NCBI GenBank assembly: GCA_002730235.1
Contig: PBZS01000079.1
Span: 1 to 36,015 of the forward strand
Reading direction: 5' to 3'
Length of the DNA stretch: 36,015 nt
Source: Gammaproteobacteria bacterium
GTDB lineage: Bacteria; Pseudomonadota; Gammaproteobacteria; Pseudomonadales; Litorivicinaceae
Part shown: in pieces, positions 10,645 through 20,920 of the stretch
Layout of the letters: the number at the start of each line of letters is the position of its first letter
Numbering within the stretch: the stretch's first letter is position 1
Notes under the pieces: model-generated
The model's input: the letters and a program-made list of their open reading frames with translations, nothing else
The model's database searches: none
Told to the model about the DNA's origin: nothing
Translations under genes and position numbers: made by a program

Positions 10645-12330
10645 TTACTCGCGGCCCTCCATCTGGGCCTTGATTAGCTCACCGATCGTTGTGGGACCGG
10701 CATCGCCTTCCTCAGTAGGTGCTTCATTCAGATTACGCATTGCTTCCTTCTCTTCAGCCTCTTCCATCGCACGAACGGATAATGAAATCTGACGCGTCTT
10801 TCGATCAATGTTCGTGATCTTTGCCTCAACTTGATCACCAGCGTTCAAAACATTACGTGCATCTTCAACCCGATCACGAGACAGATCAGACGCCTTGAGG
10901 GTTGCGAAAACGCCGTCACCCAAGTCTACGGTAGCTTGTTTGGACTCAACTTCTGTGACAGTACCTCTCACCACCGCACCCTTTTCACTACCGGACAGGA
11001 AGCCACCCATTGGATCTTCCTCCAACTGCTTCACTCCAAGCGAAATACGCTCACGTTCTGGATCAACTGCCAGAATAACAGCCTCAAGATCCTCTCCTTT
11101 TTTGAAGTTACGTACCGCTACTTCGCCAGGCTCGGACCAAGACAAGTCTGATAAATGTATTAAGCCGTCGATGCCACCATCCAATCCAATAAATACACCG
11201 AAGTCAGTGATCGATTTGATTGGCCCAGAGACTTTCTCGCCCTTAACATTTGTTAGCGAGAACGCTTCCCAAGGGTTCACCTTGCATTGCTTGATGCCGA
11301 GCGAAATACGGCGACGCTCTTCATCAATATCGAGAACCATTACCTCGACTTCGTCACCCAAGGACACGATCTTCGACGGATGCACGTTTTTGTTCGTCCA
11401 ATCCATTTCTGATACGTGAACTAGACCCTCCACCCCTTCTTCTATCTCGGCGAAGCAACCATAGTCCGTGAGATTTGTAATACGCGCGTTGACCCGAGTG
11501 TTGACCGGGTAACGATTCTTAATTTCGATCCAAGGGTCTTCACCAAGCTGCTTCAGACCAAGGGATACACGATTACGCTCACGATCGAACTTTAACACCT
11601 TCACATCTACTTCGTCGCCAACAGCAACGACCTCTGATGGATGCTTAATCCGTTTCCATGACATATCGGTGATGTGCAAAAGACCGTCAACGCCACCGAG
11701 GTCAACAAATGCGCCATAGTCCGTGAGATTCTTCACGAGACCCTTAACTGCCTGGCCTTCAACTAGATTTTCAAGCAAAGCTTCGCGCTCTTCTGAGTTC
11801 TCCTGCTCGAGAACTGCACGACGTGAGACGACGACGTTGTTACGGCGTTGATCCAGCTTGATTACCTTGAATTCGAGATCCTTACTCTCTAAATGAGCGA
11901 CATCACGTACTGGACGAACGTCGACCAAAGACCCTGGTAAAAACGCTCTGATACCCGCAAGATCGACAGTGAAGCCACCTTTGACCTTGCCATTTATTAC
12001 GCCCATGACCACCGCATTATCGCCGTGTGCTTTTTCAAGATCAATCCACGCCTCTGCACGCTTCGCTTTCTCGCGCGACAGACGTGTCGCACCGAAACCA
12101 TCTTCAACAGCATCAAGGGCCACTTTGACTGAATCGCCAATTGCTATTGCCAATTCTCCAGATTCATTCGCGAATTGCGATCTGGGGATTGCTCCCTCAG
12201 ATTTCAGGCCAGCGTTAACAATAACGAAGTCTGGTTCGATAGCCACCACCATAGCGTCAACTATTGCGCCAGGAGTCATATCTATGTCGTTTAGACTCTG
12301 CTCAAAGAGTTCTGCGAAAGTTTCGCTCAT
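10645..12330 (-). CDS. rpsA: 30S ribosomal protein S1
   Basis: 561 aa with repeated S1 RNA-binding domains ([80 protein letters not shown]). Confidence 0.99.
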   Translation of the reverse strand: MSETFAELFEQSLNDIDMTPGAIVDAMVVAIEPDFVIVNAGLKSEGAIPRSQFANESGELAIAIGDSVKVALDAVEDGFGATRLSREKAKRAEAWIDLEKAHGDNAVVMGVINGKVKGGFTVDLAGIRAFLPGSLVDVRPVRDVAHLESKDLEFKVIKLDQRRNNVVVSRRAVLEQENSEEREALLENLVEGQAVKGLVKNLTDYGAFVDLGGVDGLLHITDMSWKRIKHPSEVVAVGDEVDVKVLKFDRERNRVSLGLKQLGEDPWIEIKNRYPVNTRVNARITNLTDYGCFAEIEEGVEGLVHVSEMDWTNKNVHPSKIVSLGDEVEVMVLDIDEERRRISLGIKQCKVNPWEAFSLTNVKGEKVSGPIKSITDFGVFIGLDGGIDGLIHLSDLSWSEPGEVAVRNFKKGEDLEAVILAVDPERERISLGVKQLEEDPMGGFLSGSEKGAVVRGTVTEVESKQATVDLGDGVFATLKASDLSRDRVEDARNVLNAGDQVEAKITNIDRKTRQISLSVRAMEEAEEKEAMRNLNEAPTEEGDAGPTTIGELIKAQMEGRE

Positions 12331-12443
12331 TCAAATATCCCATTTTTTTGGCTTTACGCCATCCGTCTGATCAGCCCAAACGGAGTAAGTTTCTAATATC
12401 AGTGCGCGTGCTTGCTGATGTCATCACCGAAATTTCACCTGTT

Positions 12444-13118
12444 CTATGTCAAGCATTTGGCCTCACACAGTTCTCGTACTTCCGTCACCACCTCGGCGAC
12501 GGTTTTTTCTGAACTATCGATTACGTGCGCGCCATCGGCTGGCACCAGAGGTGCAACTTCACGCGTCCGATCTCGAATGTCTCGAATTTCGAGGTCGCGT
12601 AGTATAACGGAACGCTCAACTATTTGACCAGACTCATTTAATTCTAGATATCGACGCTCCGCTCGCACCTCCACGCTGGCATTCAAAAAGATTTTCAAAT
12701 CAGCGTCCGGAAAAACAATTGTCCCGAGATCACGACCGTCCCCTACAAGCCCCGGCGCTCTGGCCTGACAACGCTGTAAATCCATGAGAGCTTTCCGGAC
12801 AGACGGATTTATTGCGACCTGACTCGCCGCATCAGCTACTGTCTGATTCCTCAATTTCTGGCCCAGTGGGACACCGTCCAAAATGATGGCTGTGTGCTCT
12901 TGATCATACGGAAAACTCAATTCGAGCGAGTTTGCGAGCGCAACCAAACCATCGATATCATCAAATGCTATTCCTTGCTCCATGGCTGCGAGACCCAAAA
13001 TCCGGTAGATTGCACCGGAGTCAAGCAAATGAAAATCCAATTCAAACGCGATATTACGTGCCACGGTACCTTTCCCTGCACCACTCGGTCCATCGATTGT
13101 TACAACTGGAATATTCAA
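12444..13118 (-). CDS. cmk: Cytidylate kinase
   Basis: 224 aa; MNIPVVTIDGPSGAGKGTVARNIAFEL, LLDSGAIYRILGLAA, GDGRDLGTIVFPDADLKIFLNAS. Confidence 0.98.
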   Translation of the reverse strand: MNIPVVTIDGPSGAGKGTVARNIAFELDFHLLDSGAIYRILGLAAMEQGIAFDDIDGLVALANSLELSFPYDQEHTAIILDGVPLGQKLRNQTVADAASQVAINPSVRKALMDLQRCQARAPGLVGDGRDLGTIVFPDADLKIFLNASVEVRAERRYLELNESGQIVERSVILRDLEIRDIRDRTREVAPLVPADGAHVIDSSEKTVAEVVTEVRELCEAKCLT

Positions 13119-15325
13119 GGCGAAACCATCAGGGGAAATCCCGTTTCTCGGGCTAGGCCAACAAAATTTGGGAAGCTCGTCGCAACATTTGCGCAGTCAT
13201 TGACAGTGATTGTCTCGCGACACACAAGTCCCGCAACACTAAATGCCATTGCGATTCGGTGATCTTCACACGCTTCAACAGTGCCACCGCTAAACCGGAA
13301 ATCAATGCCGCCACCGTGAATCAATGCACCGTCTGGGGTGCCTTCGATGGCTGCACCGAGTATCGATAGTCCATCAACCATACTCTGAATCCGGTCGGAT
13401 TCTTTCACACGCAGCTCCTCAGCACCGCTAACACAAGTCTCTCCCTCGGCACAGCTAGCGGCAACAAACAAAATTGGAAATTCATCAATGGCCAAGGGGA
13501 CCAAATTTTCTGGAACTTTTATGCCCTTCAACGGACCATAACGAACACGTAAATCGGCAACTGGCTCACCGCCCACGTCACGACGGTTAAGTATTTCAAT
13601 ATCTGCTCCCATCAGATTTAAGATTTCTAGGATACCTACACGAGTCGGATTTATTCCAACATGAGAAAGCGTCAGGTCAGAGCCGGGCACGATCGAGGCT
13701 GCGACTAAAAAAAATGCTGCTGACGAAATATCTGACGGAATATTGATATGGCACGCCTTTAAACGACTCCCGCCAAAAATTGAAGCTGTGACACCATCTC
13801 GTGTGACCTCATATCCAAAGCCCTGGAGCATTCGCTCGGTGTGATCGCGTGTCGGCGCAGGCTCAGTAATACTGGTCTTACCCTCAGCATACAGGGCAGC
13901 TAGTAGCATCGCTGACTTCACCTGGGCACTCGCGACCTGTGTGTAAATGTGGCACCCTTTAAGAGTCCGGCCACCTTTGATTTTTACTGGTGGAGACCCA
14001 CCTACGGATGTCTCAATTTCTGCACCTAATCGTGACAACGGTTCACTGATACGACGCATCGGACGGCGTGAAAGAGAAGAATCACCGGTTAATTCAGAGT
14101 CAAACGATTGACCGGCCAGAATTCCACACATTAGGCGCATCGATGTCCCAGAGTTACCCATGTACAGAGGTGCGATGGGCGCCTTCAACCCATCACGACC
14201 CACCCCATGGATAGTTACGCAACCCTCGTTCGGTCCATCAATCTGAACACCCATGTCCCGAAACGCCTTAATAGTGGCGATCGCATCCTCGCCTTCGAGG
14301 AATCCCTCTACCGTAGTCAGGCCATCAGCGAGCGAACCCAACATAATTGAACGGTGAGAAATAGATTTGTCTCCAGGAACACGTATTTTCCCGGTAATCC
14401 CCTTTTGGGCTTCGGTGACCGTGAAGACAGATGGATGGGAATCAGTCACCGGATGAACTCCTTGATCAGCTAACGATGAAAATAGTCGACGCGCATCACG
14501 TGCCCTCTCGAAGCTACTCATGATCCATTCAGCGTCCGCATCGGCGATCGCCTCACGCATTTTTTCCAATCGCTCGACGAATCGATCAATACCAGCCAAT
14601 ATCGACTGATGATTCGCGAGGCTGATATCGCGCCACATCGCTGGATCACTAGCAGCAATCCGGGTAAAGTCGCGAAACCCTCCCGCCGCGAAACGAAAAA
14701 TATCTAAGTGTGCATTATCATCAGACAACACATGCACGAGGTTGAACGCCAATATATGCGGTAAATGACTGGTTAACGCCAATACCTCATCATGCCGTTT
14801 TGCGTCCATCTTCGATACAGAGGCGCCTTGCAGAACCCAAAATGATGTCACCAATTCAACGGCATCAGCATTTGCTCTGGAGCAAGGAGTCAAGATAACT
14901 TGATGATCGACATATAAATCTGGATCAGCTGCATCGACACCATTTTGCTCGCTCCCCGCTATCGGATGTCCGGGCACAAACCATTCTGGCATCTTTTCAC
15001 ACTGCGCCACAATCTCACGAATCACACTTTCCTTTGTTGAGCCCGCGTCTGTGACCACAGTTTGTATCTCGCGGTACTGAAAAATCTCAGAAAATATCGA
15101 TGAGAACTGCCCCATCGGTACGGCTACTAAAACTAAATCAGCACCGGCAATAGCGTCGGCAACCGATTCGAAACTGTGGTCAATCAAGCCCCGTGCGACA
15201 GCTTGCTGGCGGGTTGCTTCGGTCCTCGAGTATCCAGAAATCATCCAGTCAGTCGCACGCTTTTTGATCGCCGCACAGCATGATGCACCAATTAGACCAA
15301 GACCGATGACAGTGAGTCGCCTCAT
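13115..15325 (-). CDS. Bifunctional prephenate/arogenate dehydrogenase (TyrA) - EPSP synthase (AroA) fusion
   Basis: 736 aa; N-terminal Rossmann MRRLTVIGLGLIGASCCAAIKK with PVAGSE-like GHPIAGSEQNGVDAA; C-terminal EPSPS KIRVPGDKSISHRSIMLGSL...GNSGTSMRL...ASAQVKSAMLLAAL...TRDHTERMLQGFG. Uninterrupted reading frame. Confidence 0.96.
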   Translation of the reverse strand: MRRLTVIGLGLIGASCCAAIKKRATDWMISGYSRTEATRQQAVARGLIDHSFESVADAIAGADLVLVAVPMGQFSSIFSEIFQYREIQTVVTDAGSTKESVIREIVAQCEKMPEWFVPGHPIAGSEQNGVDAADPDLYVDHQVILTPCSRANADAVELVTSFWVLQGASVSKMDAKRHDEVLALTSHLPHILAFNLVHVLSDDNAHLDIFRFAAGGFRDFTRIAASDPAMWRDISLANHQSILAGIDRFVERLEKMREAIADADAEWIMSSFERARDARRLFSSLADQGVHPVTDSHPSVFTVTEAQKGITGKIRVPGDKSISHRSIMLGSLADGLTTVEGFLEGEDAIATIKAFRDMGVQIDGPNEGCVTIHGVGRDGLKAPIAPLYMGNSGTSMRLMCGILAGQSFDSELTGDSSLSRRPMRRISEPLSRLGAEIETSVGGSPPVKIKGGRTLKGCHIYTQVASAQVKSAMLLAALYAEGKTSITEPAPTRDHTERMLQGFGYEVTRDGVTASIFGGSRLKACHINIPSDISSAAFFLVAASIVPGSDLTLSHVGINPTRVGILEILNLMGADIEILNRRDVGGEPVADLRVRYGPLKGIKVPENLVPLAIDEFPILFVAASCAEGETCVSGAEELRVKESDRIQSMVDGLSILGAAIEGTPDGALIHGGGIDFRFSGGTVEACEDHRIAMAFSVAGLVCRETITVNDCANVATSFPNFVGLARETGFPLMVSP

Positions 15326-16431
15326 AGCAAAGCTCTCGGGTAAGACCCAAGGATTTTCAACTCAGCTGAATGAGCGCGAATGTCATCAAGAAATACCTGT
15401 ACCGTCGTATCCTCAACATGACCTTTGAAATCAATGAAAAAACGATATGACCAAATGCCAGAATGCGATGGGCGGGACTCTAGCCGCGTCATATCAATTC
15501 CATGACGCTCAAAGGGCTCGAGTAACCGATACAACGCTCCTGGCTCATTTTTTACAGAGACAATCAACGACGTCTTGTCCATTCCAGAAGGCTGTGTCGA
15601 TTGTTTACCGATAACCAAAAAACGGGTGGTATTGTCCGGGCGATCTTCGATAGAACTAGATATCGTTTCCAACCCGTAGGCCTCTGCCGCTCGCTCGCCT
15701 GCCACTGCAGCTAGCCCATCTGATGAGATCGACTCCGAGACGATCCGCGCTGCCTCAGCATTTGACGATACTGATTGACGGACTGCAGAAGGTACGTTTG
15801 CATCCAGCCACAAGCGACACTGCGCGAGACTCTGTTGGTGCGAGCACACTGTTTTCAGTGAATCGATGGTTACCCCTGGCTTGACCATCAGCGCTTGATG
15901 AATGCGCATCTCCAACTCACCACAAATGCAGAGTGGTGAATCCAAGAAGCACTCTAATGTGTGCGTTACCATCCCCTCTGTCGAGTTCTCAATCGGTACC
16001 ACACCATAATCTAAGTTGCCTGCATCGACGTCCCGAAAAACGTCAGAAATAGTGGTTAACGGACGTGTGTCCACCGCATGACCAAAGTGCTTCAAGGCAG
16101 CGACCTCAGTAAAGGTTCCAAGTGGTCCCAAATAGCCGACCGCTAGTGGTCGTTCGAGCGCGAGACATCCGGACATAATCTCGCGAAAGATGCGGGCAAT
16201 CTCTTCTTTCGGTAACGGTCCTTTGTTACGCTCCATCACACGCGCAAGAATTTGAGCTTCTCGCTCGGGACGGTAAAAAATTGGCACCTCTTTAGTCGAT
16301 ACCATCTCAGCTTGCTTTACTTCGGCAACACGCATCGCGCAACTAGCGCGTGCATTGATTAACGTCTGGATTTGCTGATCGATTTCATCAATTTCATCCC
16401 GAATTCTGATGAGTTCCGGGTCGATGCTCAT
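15322..16431 (-). CDS. pheA: Bifunctional chorismate mutase / prephenate dehydratase
   Basis: 369 aa; N-terminal chorismate mutase (LIRIRDEIDEIDQQIQTLINARASCAMRVAEVK), prephenate dehydratase (VGYLGPLGTFTEVAAL, TTRFLVIG), C-terminal ACT domain (LESRPSHSGIWSYRFFIDFKGH). Confidence 0.97.
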   Translation of the reverse strand: MSIDPELIRIRDEIDEIDQQIQTLINARASCAMRVAEVKQAEMVSTKEVPIFYRPEREAQILARVMERNKGPLPKEEIARIFREIMSGCLALERPLAVGYLGPLGTFTEVAALKHFGHAVDTRPLTTISDVFRDVDAGNLDYGVVPIENSTEGMVTHTLECFLDSPLCICGELEMRIHQALMVKPGVTIDSLKTVCSHQQSLAQCRLWLDANVPSAVRQSVSSNAEAARIVSESISSDGLAAVAGERAAEAYGLETISSSIEDRPDNTTRFLVIGKQSTQPSGMDKTSLIVSVKNEPGALYRLLEPFERHGIDMTRLESRPSHSGIWSYRFFIDFKGHVEDTTVQVFLDDIRAHSAELKILGSYPRALL

Positions 16432-16664
16432 GATGCCGTCCTCTTAGACTCCCATACAAGCCTACATGTGGCATTAAAATTTGGCTGCACGTCGGCGTTA
16501 AGAACGCGATTCCAATTATTCATGACACGTCGAATAACCCTAAAATTTATCGCATTTTCTTGTCTAGTCGTTTCTATACAGCCACTGTTGTCTGTCTGAA
16601 TGTTTACCAGAACGGTTGATAATGGAATCGTCGGGCTGGAAAAAAAGTTAATTGACTGGCTCAT
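16428..16664 (-). CDS. Uncharacterised 78-aa ORF filling the gyrA-pheA gap; possible truncated serC remnant
   Basis: ATG at 16664 with GGAG 7 nt upstream, overlapping the gyrA 3' end; TGA overlaps the pheA ATG (ATGA). The N-terminus [23 protein letters not shown] resembles the SerC N-terminus by eye. Confidence 0.4.
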   Translation of the reverse strand: MSQSINFFSSPTIPLSTVLVNIQTDNSGCIETTRQENAINFRVIRRVMNNWNRVLNADVQPNFNATCRLVWESKRTAS

Positions 16665-19269
16665 CGTCTATCTCCAAACCAGCCCCCCCGGTACTTTCCC
16701 TATCTTCTTCAACCACTGCTTCAGGCGATTCGTTGACTGCTGGCTCAGATACCGCATCAACTCGGACCAACTGTTCTCCATCCGTTAATCTAATTAATGT
16801 GACGCCCTGAGTATTGCGACCAAGTACTGAAATATCTTGACACGGTATACGCACCATCGTTCCACCATTGGTGATCAACAATAGATCGTCATCGTCTATC
16901 ACCTGCGCCGCACCAACGACCACCCCATTTCGTTCGGATGTTTGAATACCAATGACACCCATTGCCCCTCTGCCCTTTCGAGGGAATTCACTGATAAGCG
17001 TTCGCTTACCGTAACCATTCTCACAGGCTAGAAGAAGAGTCGCCTCATCATCGGCGACGATCATGGTCACCACAGATTCCTTGGATTCTTTCAATCGAAT
17101 ACCTCGAACACCTCTGGCTTCCCGACCCATTGGGCGGACTTCGGCCTCATCGAACCGCGCCACTTTTCCGCTGGAGTTCACTAAAACGATATCACGCGCT
17201 CCGTCAGTAATTGAAGCACCAATTAAGGTATCGTCGTCGTTGAATTCAATCGCACGTATGCCCGATGCTCTGGGTCGAGCAAACCGCTCGAGCGGAACCT
17301 TTTTTACCGTTCCACGGGCAGTCGCCATAAACACATAACGCCCCTCGCCTTTATCATCTTCTCCCAAAGGCAATACGGCTGTAACTCGACCGCCACCTTC
17401 CAACGCATCGATCATATTTACTATAGGCTTACCGCGAGCATTACGGCCTGCCTGCGGGATCTCATATACCTTCAGCCAGTGCAGCCGCCCCGTATCTGTG
17501 AACAATAATAATGTATCGTGCGAGTTAGCCACTAAAAGTAAATCAACAACATCTTCATCTTTTAAGTTGGTGGCACTCTTACCACGACCACCACGTCGTT
17601 GTGATTGGTATGACGCAAGCGGCTGCGTTTTTGCATAACCGGTCTTTGAAAACGTAACGACCATGTCTTCCCGTGGTATGAGATCCTCGGTCGACAGCGA
17701 TAGGTGCGATTCGATAATCACAGAGCGGCGAACATCACCAAACTGACTCCTCACCGCCTTCAGCTCCTCACGAATCACTTGGGTCAGTCTGTCGGGATCA
17801 GCGAGAATCGCCTCACGCTCAGCAATATCTTCGAGGATCGAATCATATTCCTGGAGCAGCTTTTCAATTTCGAGGCCTGTCAGTCGGTGCAAACGTAAAT
17901 CCAAGATCGCCTGCGCCTGCTGCTGACTCAAATGATACTTACCTTGGACCAATCCAAAACCCTCCGGTAAATCATCTGGACGAATACCGCCAGTCCCGGC
18001 ACGCTCAAGCATGTCTGTCACGGATCCTGATATCCAGGCGGTCGCCATCAAGCGCTCTTTGGCGACCTGAGCGTTTGAAGAATTTTTGATTAATTCAATT
18101 ACCGGATCGATGTTGGCTAATGCAACCGCTTGGCCCTCTAGAATATGACCACGCTCACGAGCTTTTCTTAGCTCAAAAATTGTGCGTCGAGTTACTACTT
18201 CACGTCGGTGACGAGTAAAGCAGGAAAGCATATCCTTCAGGTTCAGCGTCTTCGGTTGTCCATCCACGAGCGCAACCATATTCATACCAAAGCTTGCCTG
18301 TAGCTGCGTCTGACTAAATAGATTATTCACAATAACTTCAGGAGTCTCACCACGACGTAAATCGACGACTATGCGCATCCCTTCTTTATCCGACTCGTCA
18401 CGAAGCTCAGTGATCCCCTCGATCTTTTTATCTTTAACAAGTTCTGCAATTTTTTCGATCACTCGGGCCTTGTTGACTTGATAGGGAATTTCAGTGAAGA
18501 CGATAGATTTCTTGTCCTCACCTTCAATACAGAAATTCGATCGCATAATGACGCGACCTCGTCCAGTAGCATAGGCCTCGCGGACACCCTCGAGACCGTT
18601 GATCAGCGCACCCGTCGGAAAGTCGGGTGCAGGAATAAAAGCCATTAGGTCGTCTATTAAAATATCTGGATCATCGAGATAGGCCAAGCAACCATCAATC
18701 ACTTCCGTAAGGTTGTGCGGCGGGATGTTTGTGGCCATACCCACGGCAATACCAGCAGAACCGTTAACTAATAAATTAGGAATTTTTGTCGGGAGCACAT
18801 CTGGGATTTTCTCAGTCCCATCATAATTGGGAACGTAATCCACAGTGTCCTTGTCCAGATCAGCGAGAAGCTCATGCGCAATGCGCTCCATCCGGATTTC
18901 GGTGTAGCGCATGGCAGCCGCACGATCTCCGTCGACCGATCCGAAGTTCCCTTGGCCATCAATCAACGGATATCTCATGGAAAACGGCTGCGCCAGACGC
19001 ACAATAGTGTCGTACACTGCAGAGTCGCCATGTGGGTGGTATTTACCAATCACATCACCGACCACGCGCGCAGATTTCTTATATGCCGCATTCCAATTGT
19101 TACTCAATTCGCTCTGGGCAAACAAGACCCGTCGGTGGACTGGCTTCAGGCCATCTCTCACATCGGGCAAGGCTCGCCCGACAATGACACTCATCGCGTA
19201 ATCGAGGTAGCTTGTTTTGAGTTCGTCTTCGATATTGATGGGTAAAATTTCGCGTGCCGAATCTGACAT
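16648..19269 (-). CDS. gyrA: DNA gyrase subunit A
   Basis: [70 protein letters not shown]; GyrA box QRRGGRGK distinguishes it from ParC. Start set to the internal ATG at 19269. Confidence 0.98.
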   Translation of the reverse strand: MSDSAREILPINIEDELKTSYLDYAMSVIVGRALPDVRDGLKPVHRRVLFAQSELSNNWNAAYKKSARVVGDVIGKYHPHGDSAVYDTIVRLAQPFSMRYPLIDGQGNFGSVDGDRAAAMRYTEIRMERIAHELLADLDKDTVDYVPNYDGTEKIPDVLPTKIPNLLVNGSAGIAVGMATNIPPHNLTEVIDGCLAYLDDPDILIDDLMAFIPAPDFPTGALINGLEGVREAYATGRGRVIMRSNFCIEGEDKKSIVFTEIPYQVNKARVIEKIAELVKDKKIEGITELRDESDKEGMRIVVDLRRGETPEVIVNNLFSQTQLQASFGMNMVALVDGQPKTLNLKDMLSCFTRHRREVVTRRTIFELRKARERGHILEGQAVALANIDPVIELIKNSSNAQVAKERLMATAWISGSVTDMLERAGTGGIRPDDLPEGFGLVQGKYHLSQQQAQAILDLRLHRLTGLEIEKLLQEYDSILEDIAEREAILADPDRLTQVIREELKAVRSQFGDVRRSVIIESHLSLSTEDLIPREDMVVTFSKTGYAKTQPLASYQSQRRGGRGKSATNLKDEDVVDLLLVANSHDTLLLFTDTGRLHWLKVYEIPQAGRNARGKPIVNMIDALEGGGRVTAVLPLGEDDKGEGRYVFMATARGTVKKVPLERFARPRASGIRAIEFNDDDTLIGASITDGARDIVLVNSSGKVARFDEAEVRPMGREARGVRGIRLKESKESVVTMIVADDEATLLLACENGYGKRTLISEFPRKGRGAMGVIGIQTSERNGVVVGAAQVIDDDDLLLITNGGTMVRIPCQDISVLGRNTQGVTLIRLTDGEQLVRVDAVSEPAVNESPEAVVEEDRESTGGAGLEIDDEPVN

Positions 19270-19421
19270 GGATAACGGGCTGTCCCTAGAAAGCTTTTGA
19301 GAAAGTGATAGTACCACGAACTACCTAAAAACGGTCTCGTTGTATGTGGATTCTGATGCGATCCATATGGTGTATATTCACTCTTTCCCAAGACTCAAAA
19401 CTTAATGTAGACGGATCAAGT

Positions 19422-20126
19422 ATGACAACGCTAGTGGACTCCAAAGAAGTCAGTAAATTCAATCACATCGCGAGAAGTTACTGGGATCCGCAAGGGCCCA
19501 TGAGGGCTATCCATCAAATCAATCCCTTGCGCATCGACTTCGTCGAATCCTATTGCCCATTGCAGAATGCCAAGGCGCTTGACGTCGGCTGTGGAGGGGG
19601 GCTTGCAACAGAAGCTATGGCTGTACGAGGAAGTCTCGTAGCCGGCATCGATGCATCACCCGAGATGCTAAAAACAGCGAAGCTACACGCGCGGGAGTCT
19701 GGACTGAAGGTGACATACTCGCAGTCGCACGCAGAGGCCTTCGCTAAAACGCACGCTTGCGAATTTGATGTAGTGACATGCTTTGAAATGATCGAACATG
19801 TTCCCGATCCAATGCAGACTCTAAGAGCGCTATGTCAACTCGTCAGACCCGGTGGCTGGTTAGTTATTTCCACCATAAATCGGACTCTGAAAGCGTATCT
19901 TGGTGCCGTGCTGATGGCTGAATATGTTTTGAATTGGGTACCCAAGGGAACGCATGACTACGCTCGCTTTATAAAACCATCCGAGATCGCTGCCGGGTTG
20001 CGCCCAGAAGGCCTAAATGTAGAAAGCATTGAGGGAGTAGTCTATCAACCGCTATACCAGCAGTTCACGCGCTCGACTTCAAAGATTGACATCAATTATC
20101 AGCTTGCAGCGAGGAAGCCGGAATGA
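19422..20126 (+). CDS. ubiG: Ubiquinone biosynthesis O-methyltransferase
   Basis: MTTLVDSKEVSKFNHIARSYWDPQGPMRAIHQINPLRIDFV...LDVGCGGGLATEAMA...THDYARFIKPSE; start chosen at the conserved N-terminus. Confidence 0.96.
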   Translation: MTTLVDSKEVSKFNHIARSYWDPQGPMRAIHQINPLRIDFVESYCPLQNAKALDVGCGGGLATEAMAVRGSLVAGIDASPEMLKTAKLHARESGLKVTYSQSHAEAFAKTHACEFDVVTCFEMIEHVPDPMQTLRALCQLVRPGGWLVISTINRTLKAYLGAVLMAEYVLNWVPKGTHDYARFIKPSEIAAGLRPEGLNVESIEGVVYQPLYQQFTRSTSKIDINYQLAARKPE

Positions 20127-20920
20127 CAACAATCATTGATTCGATGGTATCGACCCTCAAAGCTGACCCTCGATTCGACCAACAAGTGATTCTAGTGACC
20201 GGCGCTTCATCCGGAATCGGGCGGGCGCTTGCGCTCGAACTTGCTAAAAGAGGAGCGACCACGATCCTTCTGGGTCGTAACGAGGACGAGCTTAATAAGG
20301 TCTATGATGAAATTCTCACTGTTGGCGGTCCTACCCCCGCAATTATACCGTGCGATCTTGCTGCCCTCTCGCTAGACAATGCAGAAGAAATCGCTGAACA
20401 CATCCGAGAAAACTTCGGCAGACTTGATGGTCTGGGTCATATCGCTGGTGTTCTAGGAGGGAGGGAACCTATCCAGTCACACCGGTCGACAAAGTGGGAT
20501 CTCACACTCAAAGTCAACCTCACAGCTGTTTTTCGATTAACCCAAGCACTTCTTCCTTTGCTAAACACATCGGAGGCCGGCCGGATTGTCTTCACAACGT
20601 CTAGCGTGGGGCAACGCGTGGAGGCTTATTGGGGGGCCTATGCTGTCTCAAAAGCAGGTCTTGAGATGTTCGTAGGCATGCTCAGTAAAGAACTTGAAAA
20701 CACTTCGAACACCCGTGTGTTAATCGTTAATCCTGGAGCTACTCGGACAAAAATGCGAGCCGAAGCGATGCCTGGTGAGAATCCAGAAACCCTTCCGCCC
20801 TGCGATATTGTTGCTGAGGCGTTCTTATATGGCTTGACAAAAGAAGCACAAGCGTCACACGGGCAGCGTGTCAACGCCCGTGATCTGATGGACGCTTTGG
20901 GGACTTGGCGGGCCTCTTGA
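20123..20920 (+). CDS. yciK: YciK-family short-chain dehydrogenase/reductase
   Basis: 265 aa; ILVTGASSGIGRALALELAKRGATTILLGRN, YWGAYAVSKAGLEMF; ATGA overlap with ubiG. Confidence 0.88.
   Translation: MTTIIDSMVSTLKADPRFDQQVILVTGASSGIGRALALELAKRGATTILLGRNEDELNKVYDEILTVGGPTPAIIPCDLAALSLDNAEEIAEHIRENFGRLDGLGHIAGVLGGREPIQSHRSTKWDLTLKVNLTAVFRLTQALLPLLNTSEAGRIVFTTSSVGQRVEAYWGAYAVSKAGLEMFVGMLSKELENTSNTRVLIVNPGATRTKMRAEAMPGENPETLPPCDIVAEAFLYGLTKEAQASHGQRVNARDLMDALGTWRAS

Noticed and set aside
10895-11419. 174-aa plus-strand ORF opposite rpsA (also 11969..12370)
   Set aside because: Antisense to a strongly conserved gene, low-complexity Ser/Thr/Arg-rich translation typical of mirror-frame ORFs, no recognisable domain or start signals.
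12331-12443. Possible rpsA leader promoter (TTGACA at the cmk 3' end) and small hairpins
   Set aside because: No convincing -10 at proper spacing and the stems are short; S1 leader regulation is plausible but not supported enough to call.
18960-19080. Checked the GyrA quinolone-resistance region for resistance substitutions
   Set aside because: [17 protein letters not shown] has the wild-type Ser and Asp at positions equivalent to 83 and 87.
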